From CAZMRF01 sp964568735 (GTDB lineage Bacteria; Acidobacteriota; Polarisedimenticolia; JACPZX01): a DNA stretch of 31,131 nucleotides. The stretch covers positions 1-31,131 of the forward strand of contig CAZMRF010000061.1 of NCBI GenBank assembly GCA_964568735.1. Reading direction: 5' to 3'. Below, one piece after another: positions 7,814 through 16,035 of this stretch. Every line of letters begins with the position of its first letter. Position 1 is the stretch's first letter. The notes beneath the pieces were generated by a model. The model did no database searches. It was not told where the DNA came from and saw nothing but the letters and a program-made list of their open reading frames with translations. The position numbers were made by a program, and so were the translations under genes.

Positions 7814-9196
7814 TCACGTCATCCGTCCGAGGGATCGCTTGATGGCCCGGACGATGGATGCGCCGGCCGGCGTCAGCAGGCCGAGCCGCCCGGCCTCGAG
7901 GAGATCCCGGACAGCCGCCTCGAGCATCCTGATCTCCTGGTCCCGCTGGCGGCGAATCCAGCTCTTCGGGAGCCGACGGTCCAGGGCGAGGAGCCTTGAG
8001 AGCAGGCCCGCTCTCCACGTGAAGGTGTAGGCGGCGTGGAGGATCCCCCGGACGGGGCGGATGCTCCGCCGCCATGGGGACCAGTAGCGGGGCTCGCCGT
8101 CGTCGCGATCGAGCGGCCCCTCGATCTCTTCCAGCCCGTGAAGCCTGTGATGGGCCGACTCGTGGAGGAGATCGTCGGCGAGGTCCACGATCGTCTTCCC
8201 GTGCAGGTTGATGAAGGAGCAGCCGGGCCGCGACGGAAGCGAGTAGCTCACGGTCGCCTTCTCGGCGAGGGGTATCACCTCGAAGGTCTGAGCGCGGACC
8301 TCCCGGCCTCCCTCGGGCCAGGCCGAGTCGAGGAGGGCGAGCGCCTCGCCCAGGCGCGCGGGCGCGCCGCGAACACTCCCGCCAGGGACGGTTCCCTTGC
8401 GTGACCAGCGCACCCGGCGGGCGACGACGATCGCAGATCCCGGTATCATCTCTCGCGCCTGTGAGCGGACCTCACCACGGGCCAGCAGCCGGAGCGCCGA
8501 GGCGCCGACCGTGCTGGAGTCCGGGGAAGCCGCGCGGATGCCGGAATCGGGGTTCTGTCCTGGAAGAGCTCCGCTCCCGGTGATGCCGGCTCTGGAGGGC
8601 CATGCACCGATCAGCTCGAGGCGCGTCCCCGGCGGGAGCCGCAGGCTGATGGGAAGGGGCCCCCCGATATGAAGCTCTCCCGCCACCCGCGCCTCCTCGG
8701 CATCCGGTGCCAGATCGAGCGGGAAGGGGCCGAAGCGGCATCCCTCCGGTACGAGAAAGGCCAGAAGGGGAGGCAGCTTCAGGAAGGCGCGCTCGAGTAT
8801 CTCGGAACCGAGGCCCGTGGCGCGGCGTCTGAAGCCTGCGTCGAGTCTCCCGCGGGGGAGCAATCGCGGGAGAAAGGGCCCCGTCGAGATACGCTCGAAG
8901 AGATCGATCGCGGAACCCGCCGGGTCGGTCAGCGCGAGAGCTTCCTCGGCGTTGCAGAGCCAGGCCCGCATCCCGGGCGTGTAGAGAAGATGCTCGCGGG
9001 CCGGCCCACGAACCGAGCGCAGGACGGCGCCGAGGAGATCCAGGGCCCCGCGCCGCGTGGCTCGCTCCTCCCGTGCCAGGGTGGTGCCCTCCGTGCGGGC
9101 CCGGAGCAGGTGCGCGAGGGCGCGCGCCCGCCGGGCATTGCGCGCCACGATCTTCGAGCGGAGATCGTCCGTGTCGGGGGGCAGGAAGCTCCGCAT
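7814..9196 (-). CDS. HExxH-motif putative peptide-modification protein (stand-alone)
   Basis: This 460-residue soluble protein has a metal-binding HESAH motif at 345-349 (LLHESAHHRLHGL). It is followed by YWSPWRRSIRPVRGILHAAYTF (motif pieces 371-376 and 380-392), and this spacing and text match the HExxH domain found beside or fused to radical-SAM/SPASM peptide-maturation enzymes. From memory, some members of this family are iron/2-oxoglutarate hydroxylases rather than peptidases. I cannot verify that here. The N-terminal 340 residues are Arg/Leu-rich and unrecognised. No radical SAM enzyme, precursor peptide or transporter lies nearby. The gene is convergent with the epimerase and divergent from hemE. 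No clear Shine-Dalgarno precedes ATG 9196. Confidence 0.82.
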   Translation of the reverse strand: MRSFLPPDTDDLRSKIVARNARRARALAHLLRARTEGTTLAREERATRRGALDLLGAVLRSVRGPAREHLLYTPGMRAWLCNAEEALALTDPAGSAIDLFERISTGPFLPRLLPRGRLDAGFRRRATGLGSEILERAFLKLPPLLAFLVPEGCRFGPFPLDLAPDAEEARVAGELHIGGPLPISLRLPPGTRLELIGAWPSRAGITGSGALPGQNPDSGIRAASPDSSTVGASALRLLARGEVRSQAREMIPGSAIVVARRVRWSRKGTVPGGSVRGAPARLGEALALLDSAWPEGGREVRAQTFEVIPLAEKATVSYSLPSRPGCSFINLHGKTIVDLADDLLHESAHHRLHGLEEIEGPLDRDDGEPRYWSPWRRSIRPVRGILHAAYTFTWRAGLLSRLLALDRRLPKSWIRRQRDQEIRMLEAAVRDLLEAGRLGLLTPAGASIVRAIKRSLGRMT

Positions 9197-9371
9197 CGCG
9201 ACCAGATTACTTCACCCGCCCACGGGTGCTGCACGACCGCTCATCTTCCTCGAGTTCGAGGCCGCCATGCTCGCGGTGGCGCGAAGTGCGGGTGCGAGCG
9301 ATGCTGCCGAGGGAGATCGTCCGGAGCGCGGCATTTCGAGGACAGATCCGGCAATGACCCAGGGTGGAGGA

Positions 9372-9380
9372 TGCTAGAAT
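9372..9380 (+). promoter_or_regulatory. Candidate extended -10 promoter for the hem operon
   Basis: TGCTAGAAT is an extended -10 (TGn plus TAGAAT, five of six matches) about 31 nt upstream of the hemE ATG at 9412. It lies downstream of the earlier in-frame ATG at 9364, supporting the shorter hemE start. No strong -35 is visible, as is common for extended -10 promoters. Confidence 0.5.
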
Positions 9381-9411
9381 CCGCGCTTCCCGTTCCGACC
9401 TGGAGACGACC

Positions 9412-10464
9412 ATGGAGCGCGCGACGAGCTCGCGGTTCATCGAGGCCTGCCGAATGCGGCCGGTGGATCGAACTCCCGTCTGGTTCATGCGCCAGGCGGG
9501 GCGCTACCAGCCCGAGTACCGGGCGCTGCGCGAGAAGCACTCCATCCTCGACCTGTGCCGGACTCCCGATCTGGCCACGGAAGTGACGCTGCTTCCCGTC
9601 TCGCAGATGGATCTCGATGCCGCGATCATCTTCGGCGATCTCATGCTGCCCCTGCCCGGCCTCGGCGTCGAGTTCGACATCGTCGAGAATGTCGGCCCGA
9701 TCATCGCGAACCCGCTCCGGAGCGAGGAGCAGATCGGGAAGCTCCGAAAGCTCGAGCCCGGGCGCGACGTGGGCTTTCTCCTCGAGGCCATCGCTCTCGT
9801 CCGCCGCGAGCTGAAGGGGAGGATTCCGCTCATCGGCTTCGGCGGTGCCCCCTTCACGATGGCCGCCTACATGATCGAGGGAAGGGGGAGCCGCGACTAT
9901 CGCGAGACGAAAAGGATGATGTTCGCCCGCCCCGCTCTCTTCGCCGACCTCATGGACCGGCTCACCGTGGCGATGGCGGCCTACCTCGAGGCCCAGGTCG
10001 ATGCCGGCGCCGAGGCGATCCAGGTCTTCGACTCGTGGATCGGATGCCTCTCTCGTGACGACTACGAGGCGATGGTCCTGCCCCACATGAAGAGGCTCTT
10101 CGCGGAGCTTCGGGGCCTGCCCGTGCCGGTCATCCACTTCGGGACGGGCACCGACCCCTTCCTCGATCTCTTCGCGCAGGCGGGGGGAGACGTCATCGGC
10201 GTGGACTGGCGCAGCCCTCTCGACGACGCCTGGGATCGGATCGGTCCCGGCCGCGCGATCCAGGGGAACCTGGATCCGGTGAGCCTTCTCTCCGGCTTCG
10301 ACGCCATCCGCGTGAGGGCCGACGCGGTCCTCGCGCAGGCCGCGGGGCGCCCCGGCCACGTCTTCAACCTGGGCCACGGCATCCTGCCCGGCACGCCGGT
10401 GGATGACGTGCGGCGCCTCGTGGACCACGTCCACGAGGCCTCGGCGCGCTCGGCCGCAAAGTGA
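9412..10464 (+). CDS. hemE: Uroporphyrinogen decarboxylase HemE
   Basis: HemE removes the four acetate carboxyls of uroporphyrinogen III to give coproporphyrinogen III, in the cytoplasm. The 350-residue product has the signature TPVWFMRQAGRYQPEYR near the N terminus (substrate-binding Arg residues), AAIIFGDLMLPLPGLG with the catalytic Asp, GFGGAPFTMAAYMIEG, QVFDSWIGCLS and the C-terminal FNLGHGILPGTP, all characteristic. ATG 9412 has GGAGA 5 nt upstream and gives the conserved N terminus. Its TGA overlaps the GTG start of hemH, so the genes are translationally coupled. It opens a hemE-hemH-hemY operon of the gene order known in Bacillus. Confidence 0.97.
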   Translation: MERATSSRFIEACRMRPVDRTPVWFMRQAGRYQPEYRALREKHSILDLCRTPDLATEVTLLPVSQMDLDAAIIFGDLMLPLPGLGVEFDIVENVGPIIANPLRSEEQIGKLRKLEPGRDVGFLLEAIALVRRELKGRIPLIGFGGAPFTMAAYMIEGRGSRDYRETKRMMFARPALFADLMDRLTVAMAAYLEAQVDAGAEAIQVFDSWIGCLSRDDYEAMVLPHMKRLFAELRGLPVPVIHFGTGTDPFLDLFAQAGGDVIGVDWRSPLDDAWDRIGPGRAIQGNLDPVSLLSGFDAIRVRADAVLAQAAGRPGHVFNLGHGILPGTPVDDVRRLVDHVHEASARSAAK

Positions 10465-11441
10465 GTCCTCCAGGCGCCGAGCCAGCAGCTACGGCCACCG
10501 ACGGGGTTCTCCTGATGGCCTACGGGGCCCCCGCGACCCTGGACGACGTAGCCGCCTACTTCACGCACATTCGCGGCGGCCGGCGCCCTCCGCCCGAAAG
10601 GATCGACGAGCTGGTCGGCCGGTACCGGTTGATCGGCGACGTCAGCCGGCTGCTGACGCTCACGGAGGCGCAGGCCCGCGCGGTTCAGGAGCGGCTCGAC
10701 GGTGACGGCGGCACCCCCGTCAGGGTCATCTCGGGGATGCGGCACTCGTCCCCTTTCATCGCGGAGCGCGTCTCCGGGCTCGCGGGCTCGGGGCTGAAGC
10801 GCCTGGTCGGCCTCGTCCTCGCGCCGCACTACTCCTCGATGAGCGTGGGGAGGTACCACGCCATCCTGAGAGAGGCGCTCGCCGCGCTCCCTTCCGCGCC
10901 GAGGCTGATCGAAGTGCAGGACTACCACGACCATGTGAAGTACATCGCCGCCATGGCCGGGGCGCTCGGCGAGACGCTGGCCGAAGCGAGAGGTGAGAGC
11001 GGTGAGAGCCGTCCCCCTCGCGTGATCTTCACGGCCCACAGCCTTCCCGCGAGGATCCTCGACGAGGGCGATCCCTACAGGGATCAGGTCGAGGCCACGG
11101 CACGGCTCGTGGCGCAGGCGGCCGGCGTGGATCGATGGGAGGTGGCCTTCCAGAGCGCCAGCCCCACGGGCGAGCCCTGGCTCGGTCCCGACTTCCTCGA
11201 GAGGATCCGCGCGGGCGGGGGAGGCGCGGATCGCCGCGTCATCGTGTCGCCCGTTGGATTCGTCTCGGATCATCTGGAAGTCCTCTACGACGTGGATGTC
11301 CTCGCGCAGCAAACGGCCAGGGAGGCGGGCCTTCGCCTGTGGCGGACGCCCTCGATGAACACGCGGCCCGATTTCATCGAAGCTCTGGCCGCGATCATCC
11401 GCGAGGCGCTCGGGGGGCAGGCGGGGAGAGCCTCCGGGTGA
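10461..11441 (+). CDS. hemH: Ferrochelatase, coproporphyrin-type (HemH/CpfC)
   Basis: This 326-residue enzyme inserts ferrous iron into a porphyrin. Catalytic His193 is in TAHSLP and Glu273 in DHLEVLYD. Several segments match the Bacillus monofunctional enzyme rather than the proteobacterial one: VLLMAYGAP with Tyr21 in place of the usual NLGTP/NMGGP, YFTHIRGGRRP, VLAPHYSSMSVG and PVGFVSDHLEVLYD. This is the type that uses coproporphyrin III. There is no C-terminal iron-sulfur extension. The start is GTG, overlapping the hemE stop, with no separate ribosome site needed. The stop overlaps the hemY ATG by 1 nt (TGATG). The tie to hemE and hemY supports the coproporphyrin-dependent route. Confidence 0.95.
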   Translation: MSPPGAEPAATATDGVLLMAYGAPATLDDVAAYFTHIRGGRRPPPERIDELVGRYRLIGDVSRLLTLTEAQARAVQERLDGDGGTPVRVISGMRHSSPFIAERVSGLAGSGLKRLVGLVLAPHYSSMSVGRYHAILREALAALPSAPRLIEVQDYHDHVKYIAAMAGALGETLAEARGESGESRPPRVIFTAHSLPARILDEGDPYRDQVEATARLVAQAAGVDRWEVAFQSASPTGEPWLGPDFLERIRAGGGGADRRVIVSPVGFVSDHLEVLYDVDVLAQQTAREAGLRLWRTPSMNTRPDFIEALAAIIREALGGQAGRASG

Positions 11442-12910
11442 TGGCGCCACCCCGGGCAGGCGGCGAGGTGCGCACCGAGGGTACAGGCCGCCGCCGGATC
11501 GCGATCATCGGCGGCGGGATCGCGGGACTCTCGGCGGCGTGGTTTCTCGATCGGGCCGTGCATGAAGGCGGCCTCTCCATTGATTGCCGCCTCTTCGAAG
11601 CGGCGCCCACCACGGGCGGCGTCATCCGCACTCTGAAGAGAGACGGCTACCTGCTCGACCTGGGCCCCGACTCCCTCTTCAAGGCGAAGCCGGCCGCCGC
11701 CGATCTGGCGCGGAGCCTCGGGCTCGGGGATCAGATCGTCGAGGCCGGGCGCCAGGAGCTCGCCACGCTCATCTGGGCCCGCGGCCGGCTGCATCCATTG
11801 CCCGATGGCCTCGAGCTGGTGGCGCCTTCGCGCATCCTCCCCCTCCTCACGACGGGGCTCATCTCCGCGCCCGGAAAGCTCCGCATGATGCTCGAGCCCT
11901 TCGTCCCGGCCCGGCGGGACGGCGCCGATGAGTCGATCGCCGGCTTCGTGAGACGGCGGCTGGGGGGCGAGGCCGCCCGCCGGATCGCCGGCCCACTCAT
12001 GGCGGGGATCCACGCGGGAGATCCGGAGCGCCTCAGCCTGAAGAGCACCTTCCCTCGCCTGGCGGATCTGGAGCGCAAGCACGGGAGCCTCACGCTTGCC
12101 CTGCGCCGGACTCGGGCCCAGGCCGCCACGGGGCGCGCGGGCCCACCCTTCGTCTCCTTCGCCGGCGGAATGCAGATGCTGACCGACCGGATGGCTGCGT
12201 CCATTCGCCGGGTCGAGATGGCAACGGGCGTCGCGGTCACAGCCGTCGAGCCGCATGCCGGTGGCTGGAGGATCCGGAGCGCGGCGGGAGAGCCGTGGGA
12301 GGTCGACGCCTGCCTTCTCGCCGTCCCTTCCCACTCCGCCTCGGCCCTCGTCGGCGGATTCGATCCGGATCTGGCCGCTCTCCTCGCGGGTGTCCGCTAC
12401 GTCTCGACGGCGACGGTTTTCCTCGGCTTCGGCAGGAAGGACGGACCAGCCCTCCCCCCTTCGACGGGCTTCCTGGTCCCCCGGGAGGAGGGGCGGTCCT
12501 TCTTCGGTTGCACGTTCGTATCCAACAAATTCCCCGCAAGAGCGCCCGAGGGGTCTGTTCTGATCCGGGCCTTCGTCGGAGGGGCTGGAGACGAGGCACG
12601 GCTGGAGAGCAGCGACGAAGCGCTCGTGGCGTCGGTGAGAAAGGACCTCGCGGCGATGATCGGCCTTCGCGCCGAGCCGATCCTGGTCCACGTGCAGCGG
12701 TGGCCGGGGGCCAATCCTCAGTACGAGGTCGGCCACGCCGGCCTCGTCGAGCGCGTGGATCACCGCCTCGGGAGTCACCCGGGCCTCTTCATCACGGGAA
12801 GCGCACTCAGAGGCGTCGGCGTTCCCGACGGGGTGGATCTGGGCCGCTCCGCGGCCCGCGATCTGCTCGTGCACCTGGAATACACAGGGAAGGCCCTACC
12901 AGCTCCTTGA
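11441..12910 (+). CDS. hemY: Protoporphyrinogen/coproporphyrinogen III oxidase HemY (CgoX-type)
   Basis: This 489-residue FAD-dependent oxidase oxidises a porphyrinogen to a porphyrin, the step before iron insertion if the coproporphyrin route is used. The FAD-binding IAIIGGGIAGLSAAW is at 20-34, and the family segments RDGYLLDLGPDS, AGIHAGDPERLSL and GNPQYEVGHAG-like NPQYEVGHAGLVER are present. The C-terminal FAD site is ITGSALRGVGVPDGVDLG. The amine-oxidase-like architecture and length fit. ATG 11441 overlaps the hemH stop by 1 nt. Longer in-frame starts lie inside hemH and are disfavoured. Whether the enzyme acts on coproporphyrinogen or protoporphyrinogen cannot be told from motifs alone. 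The neighbouring CpfC-like ferrochelatase points to coproporphyrinogen. Confidence 0.95.
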   Translation: MAPPRAGGEVRTEGTGRRRIAIIGGGIAGLSAAWFLDRAVHEGGLSIDCRLFEAAPTTGGVIRTLKRDGYLLDLGPDSLFKAKPAAADLARSLGLGDQIVEAGRQELATLIWARGRLHPLPDGLELVAPSRILPLLTTGLISAPGKLRMMLEPFVPARRDGADESIAGFVRRRLGGEAARRIAGPLMAGIHAGDPERLSLKSTFPRLADLERKHGSLTLALRRTRAQAATGRAGPPFVSFAGGMQMLTDRMAASIRRVEMATGVAVTAVEPHAGGWRIRSAAGEPWEVDACLLAVPSHSASALVGGFDPDLAALLAGVRYVSTATVFLGFGRKDGPALPPSTGFLVPREEGRSFFGCTFVSNKFPARAPEGSVLIRAFVGGAGDEARLESSDEALVASVRKDLAAMIGLRAEPILVHVQRWPGANPQYEVGHAGLVERVDHRLGSHPGLFITGSALRGVGVPDGVDLGRSAARDLLVHLEYTGKALPAP

Positions 12911-12936
12911 CAGCCCCGCGGAGAGGGCCCTAGAGT
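12907..12936 (+). promoter_or_regulatory. Sigma-70-type promoter for the FmdB-like gene
   Basis: A perfect -35 TTGACA (12907-12912, overlapping the hemY stop) is followed after 18 nt by TAGAGT (12931-12936). The same architecture occurs upstream of serS. Transcription would begin near 12943, giving a leader of about 100 nt before TTG 13042. Confidence 0.6.
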
Positions 12937-13041
12937 CATGGCCCGTGCGGGGGGCGGCTTCGGGGCCCTGCAGGCCTTCCAGCGGCGCTCGGCCCCCCCA
13001 GGCCCTACCGGCGAGAGCCTCCCCCGACAGGAGTTCAGGAA

Positions 13042-13401
13042 TTGCCGCTCTACGAGTACGAATGCATTCAGAAGGGCCACCGGTTCGAGCTGATCCGGAA
13101 GTTCTCGGACCCCGAGCTGAGGACCTGCATCAAGTGCAAGTCCAAGGTCAAGCGCCTCCTCTCCGCCCCAGCAATCTCCTTCAAGGGGTCGGGCTGGTAC
13201 GTGACCGACTACGCCCGTGGGAGCGGCAGCGACGGGGGCTCCAAGGAACGCAGGGACGCGAAGGACGCCAAGGAGCAGAAGGAGCAGAAGGACCAGAAAG
13301 ACCGTAAGGACCAGAAAGACAACAAGGACTCGAAGCCCGCCGAGAAATCAGGCTCCAAGGCCAAAACCACCGGCGGAAGCTCCTCCTCGAAGAAAGACTG
13401 A
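13042..13401 (+). CDS. FmdB-family zinc-ribbon protein with charged tail
   Basis: The 119-residue product starts with the FmdB/CxxC regulatory-domain text MPLYEYEC, then GHRFE, FSDPELRTCIKC and a basic VKRLLSAPAISFKGSGWYVTDY. The family forms a small zinc ribbon of largely unknown role. Here the first CxxC is broken: C8 is followed by Lys11 instead of Cys, while C29 and C32 remain, so zinc binding may be altered. After residue 60 the protein becomes a low-complexity tail built of KD/KE/QK steps, ending in Ser-rich SSSSKKD, probably disordered. The start is TTG, with AGGAG 8 nt upstream and the invariant MPLYEY directly after it. A TTGACA-18-TAGAGT promoter precedes it. Confidence 0.88.
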   Translation: MPLYEYECIQKGHRFELIRKFSDPELRTCIKCKSKVKRLLSAPAISFKGSGWYVTDYARGSGSDGGSKERRDAKDAKEQKEQKDQKDRKDQKDNKDSKPAEKSGSKAKTTGGSSSSKKD

Positions 13402-13465
13402 ATCCCGGCTGACCCTCCTTCCCCCCTCCTTCCCGGATGCCGCGACGCCGACTCGACCCCGGGTA

Positions 13466-14641
13466 TCAGCCCGCGACGTCGATCGAATCGTAGACAGCAT
13501 GTATCTCGCGGATCTCTCGCGTGACGGAGAAGGCCTCCACGGCCCGCGCCCTTCCCCTCCTCGCCATGCGGGCCCGCCTCTTCGGATCTTCAAGGAGAGT
13601 GGTCACTGCGCGGGTGATGGCCTCGTGACTGCCTGCCGGGATCAGGAGCCCTTCGTCATCCGAGGAGATGATCTCCGTCGGCCCTCCCAGCGCAGTGGCG
13701 ATGACGGGTACACCGCAGCCCATCGCTTCGACGAGGACCCGGCCGAAGGACTCCGGGTAGATCGAGGCGTGAACGAGAAGGTCGAAACACCGGAGGAAGG
13801 CGACGGGATCTTCCCGGTAGCCGGCGAAGACGACCTGGCGGGCCACGCCGAGCCGCACGGCCTCTGCTTCCAGGGTCTGCCGGTAGCCGGCGTGGCCGGC
13901 GGTGACGTACATCTCACGGCCCACGATCACGAACCGCGCCCGCGGGAATTGCTGGAGGATGGCGGGAGCAGCCCGGATCAGGTGAATGTGCCCCTTCAGG
14001 GGGGCCAGCGCCCCGACGGCCCCGATGACGAGATCGCCTGGCTCGATACCGAGCGAGGCGCGGACGGAGGGAGCGGCCGGCGCCGGCGCGTAGAGGTTCA
14101 TGTCGAGCCCGTTGTAGACGATCCTCAGGCGGCTCCCCGGCATCCCCGGGAACGTTCGGGCCACGGCGCTGGAGTTGGCGACGAGACAGGAGACGGTCAG
14201 GCGGGCCATCGCGCCGTAGGCCTGCCGGATGGGGCCCGGGCGGAGAACGTCCCTCACGTGCCAGACGAGGCGGCATCCCGTCATGAGCCTCACGAGGGAT
14301 CCGATGAGATGTGACTTCAGCCCGTTCGAATGGATGAGGTCTATCCCCTCTCTGCGAACGAGCCTTGCCATGCGGGCAACGTGCGGGATGAGGGCAGGCG
14401 CCGCGAACGGAGCCGCCAGCCGGGAGGCCAACCTGGCACGGCCAATCCTCAGCGCGAACCGGGGCCAGGGATTGATGTCCACCCTGACTCCAGCCCGCCG
14501 AAGAGCCTCGGGTAGCGGCCCCTCCGCCACGCAGGAGGCCAGCGGCGTGACCCTCGCCCGGTCGAGGCCGGAGATCAGCTCGAGCAGGCTCAGCTCGCCT
14601 CCGCCCAGCTCCACGGATGGGTTGAGGTAGAGGACCTTCAA
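13466..14641 (-). CDS. Glycosyltransferase family 4 (GT-B fold)
   Basis: This 391-residue sugar transferase begins KVLYLNPSVELGGGELSLLEL, where the GGGE loop is the usual nucleotide-sugar/acceptor start of GT4 proteins. The donor half shows IGAVGALAPLKGHIHLI, ARFVIVGREMY and YPESFGRVLVEAMGCG, with a complete E-x7-E pair. The N-terminal IDLIHSNGLKSHLIG is also typical. The start codon is TTG and overlaps the stop of the upstream glycosyltransferase by 4 nt, so the two form a coupled pair. It is likely to act in surface-glycan or exopolysaccharide assembly with the block at 1.8-7.7 kb (inference). Donor, acceptor and linkage are unknown. Confidence 0.93.
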   Translation of the reverse strand: MKVLYLNPSVELGGGELSLLELISGLDRARVTPLASCVAEGPLPEALRRAGVRVDINPWPRFALRIGRARLASRLAAPFAAPALIPHVARMARLVRREGIDLIHSNGLKSHLIGSLVRLMTGCRLVWHVRDVLRPGPIRQAYGAMARLTVSCLVANSSAVARTFPGMPGSRLRIVYNGLDMNLYAPAPAAPSVRASLGIEPGDLVIGAVGALAPLKGHIHLIRAAPAILQQFPRARFVIVGREMYVTAGHAGYRQTLEAEAVRLGVARQVVFAGYREDPVAFLRCFDLLVHASIYPESFGRVLVEAMGCGVPVIATALGGPTEIISSDDEGLLIPAGSHEAITRAVTTLLEDPKRRARMARRGRARAVEAFSVTREIREIHAVYDSIDVAG

Positions 14642-15810
14642 GCCTCTTCGATCTCCATTCCCGCGGCCGGCAGCGTCCCGGGGGCCCCGCGCAGCACCGC
14701 TTCATACAGGGTCAGCGTCGCCTTCAACATCCTCTCCACGCTGAACTCCCTCCGAGCCCGCTCGGAGGCCGCGTCACCCAGCTTGCGCCGAAGCTCCGGA
14801 TCGTCGAGGAGGCGGCGGATGGCCGCAGCCAGGGAACCGGGGTCCGAGGGCGGGACCACGAAGCCCGTGACTCCGTCCTGATTCACGAAGGGGACGCCGG
14901 AGTCGAGATTGGTCGAGACGACCGGCCTTCCGCAGGCGTGCGCCTCCACCTGCACGAGGCCGAAGGCCTCGCTCCGGTGAGTGGCGGGGAGCACGGCCAG
15001 CGCGGAGGCACGATAGAGCGCCAGCTTCTCGGCATGGCTGATCTCGCCGAGAAAGCGGACTCGTTGATCGAGCCCCAGGCGGCTCGCTTCGGCCTCCAGG
15101 GAGGGTCTCATGGGGCCATCACCGGCCACCAGGATCGTCGCGTCCAGGTCGCGCGCTGCCCTCAGCAGTTGATCCACGCCCTTGTAGTAGACGAGCCTCC
15201 CCACGAAGACGACGATCCGCTCGCCATGCTCCGCCCGGAGGGCGCGGGCGCGGTCCTCGATTTCCGGGGAGATGGCGTACTCATCGAGATCCAGGCCGAG
15301 CGGGATGATGGCGCACTTGTCCCGGTAGGGCCGGAGATTCCCGGAGGTTTCCATGTAGCGTCGGCTCGAGACGATGATCCGATCGGCCCGGCGCAGGATT
15401 CGATCGAGCAGTGGGCGGTACAGCGCCATCATCCATCGCTGGCGGACGACGTCACTGTGGTAGGTCAACACGAGCCGGGCCTTCGTGCCGGACAGGATAG
15501 ATCCCAGCTCGCCGACGGGATTCGGCATGTGAAGGTGGACGAGGTCCGCGGGGAGGCGGCGGATCCAGGGGATGAAGGAGGGCGAAATCTCGGTCGAGAG
15601 GATCCTGCCCCAGGTGCCAACCCGGATCAGGCGCGCGCCGTCCCGCTCCTCGATGACCGTTCGCGCCGAGGTGTTGAAGACGAGCGCCGTCACGTCGTGA
15701 TGGGTGGCCAGCCCCCGGCAGAGGTCCTGCACGACCATCTCGATCCCGCCCCTTACCGGCGAGTAGTACTTGCCGATCTGGAGGATCTTCAACGGGGTGC
15801 GGAGGCGCAC
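14638..15810 (-). CDS. Glycosyltransferase family 4 (GT-B fold)
   Basis: This 390-residue protein has the N-terminal KILQIGKYYSPVRGGIEMVV, the acceptor-domain ADLVHLHMPNPVGELG and RLVLTYHSDVVRQ, and the donor-domain IVVFVGRLVYYKGVDQLLRAA followed by SEAFGLVQVEAHACG with an intact E-x7-E pair. The text resembles mannosyl/rhamnosyl-type GT4 enzymes of lipopolysaccharide assembly, but the donor cannot be fixed. The start is GTG at 15810. It is the first gene of a two-gene minus-strand unit, overlapping the next glycosyltransferase by 4 nt. A TATAAT box on the minus strand at 15928-15933 is a plausible promoter. Confidence 0.93.
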   Translation of the reverse strand: MRLRTPLKILQIGKYYSPVRGGIEMVVQDLCRGLATHHDVTALVFNTSARTVIEERDGARLIRVGTWGRILSTEISPSFIPWIRRLPADLVHLHMPNPVGELGSILSGTKARLVLTYHSDVVRQRWMMALYRPLLDRILRRADRIIVSSRRYMETSGNLRPYRDKCAIIPLGLDLDEYAISPEIEDRARALRAEHGERIVVFVGRLVYYKGVDQLLRAARDLDATILVAGDGPMRPSLEAEASRLGLDQRVRFLGEISHAEKLALYRASALAVLPATHRSEAFGLVQVEAHACGRPVVSTNLDSGVPFVNQDGVTGFVVPPSDPGSLAAAIRRLLDDPELRRKLGDAASERARREFSVERMLKATLTLYEAVLRGAPGTLPAAGMEIEEA

Positions 15811-15927
15811 TGAGCGGGAGTGGGAAGGTGAGCCTTGCGAGAGCCGGCCTCCCGCCGGAAGGTCAGCATGGTTGCACTCCAGTCACGGGGAAGAAGCCGG
15901 CGTGCGCGCCTGACGTCGTCGCCTCGC

Positions 15928-15933
15928 ATTATA
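15928..15933 (-). promoter_or_regulatory. Candidate -10 box for the glycosyltransferase pair
   Basis: The minus strand reads a perfect TATAAT about 118 nt upstream of the GTG at 15810. The -35 region is poor. Confidence 0.4.
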
Positions 15934-16005
15934 GTCGCCTTTCACGCTCCTCCTCGGATGAGACCAGACCCGCCCGATGCCTGCATCAGAGGGTCGTCAG
16001 CGCCA

Positions 16006-16035
16006 TTGACACCCCGAGGCGGACCCGCCTAGACT
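16006..16035 (+). promoter_or_regulatory. Sigma-70-type promoter for serS
   Basis: A perfect TTGACA (16006-16011), an 18-nt spacer and TAGACT (16030-16035) stand 107 nt ahead of the serS GTG. The spacing and the TAGAxT form of the -10 are the same as for the FmdB-like gene. Confidence 0.6.

Noticed and set aside
9207..9413. Possible 68-residue peptide on the minus strand just upstream of the HExxH gene (a precursor-peptide candidate)
   Set aside because: It has no Shine-Dalgarno and an Arg/Ser-rich shadow composition, and its longer versions run antisense into hemE. Position alone is not enough, although conservation beside homologues would revive it.
9241..12874. Three long minus-strand open frames across hemE, hemH and hemY
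   Set aside because: All are exact antisense shadows of conserved haem genes, with no ribosome sites or recognisable domains.
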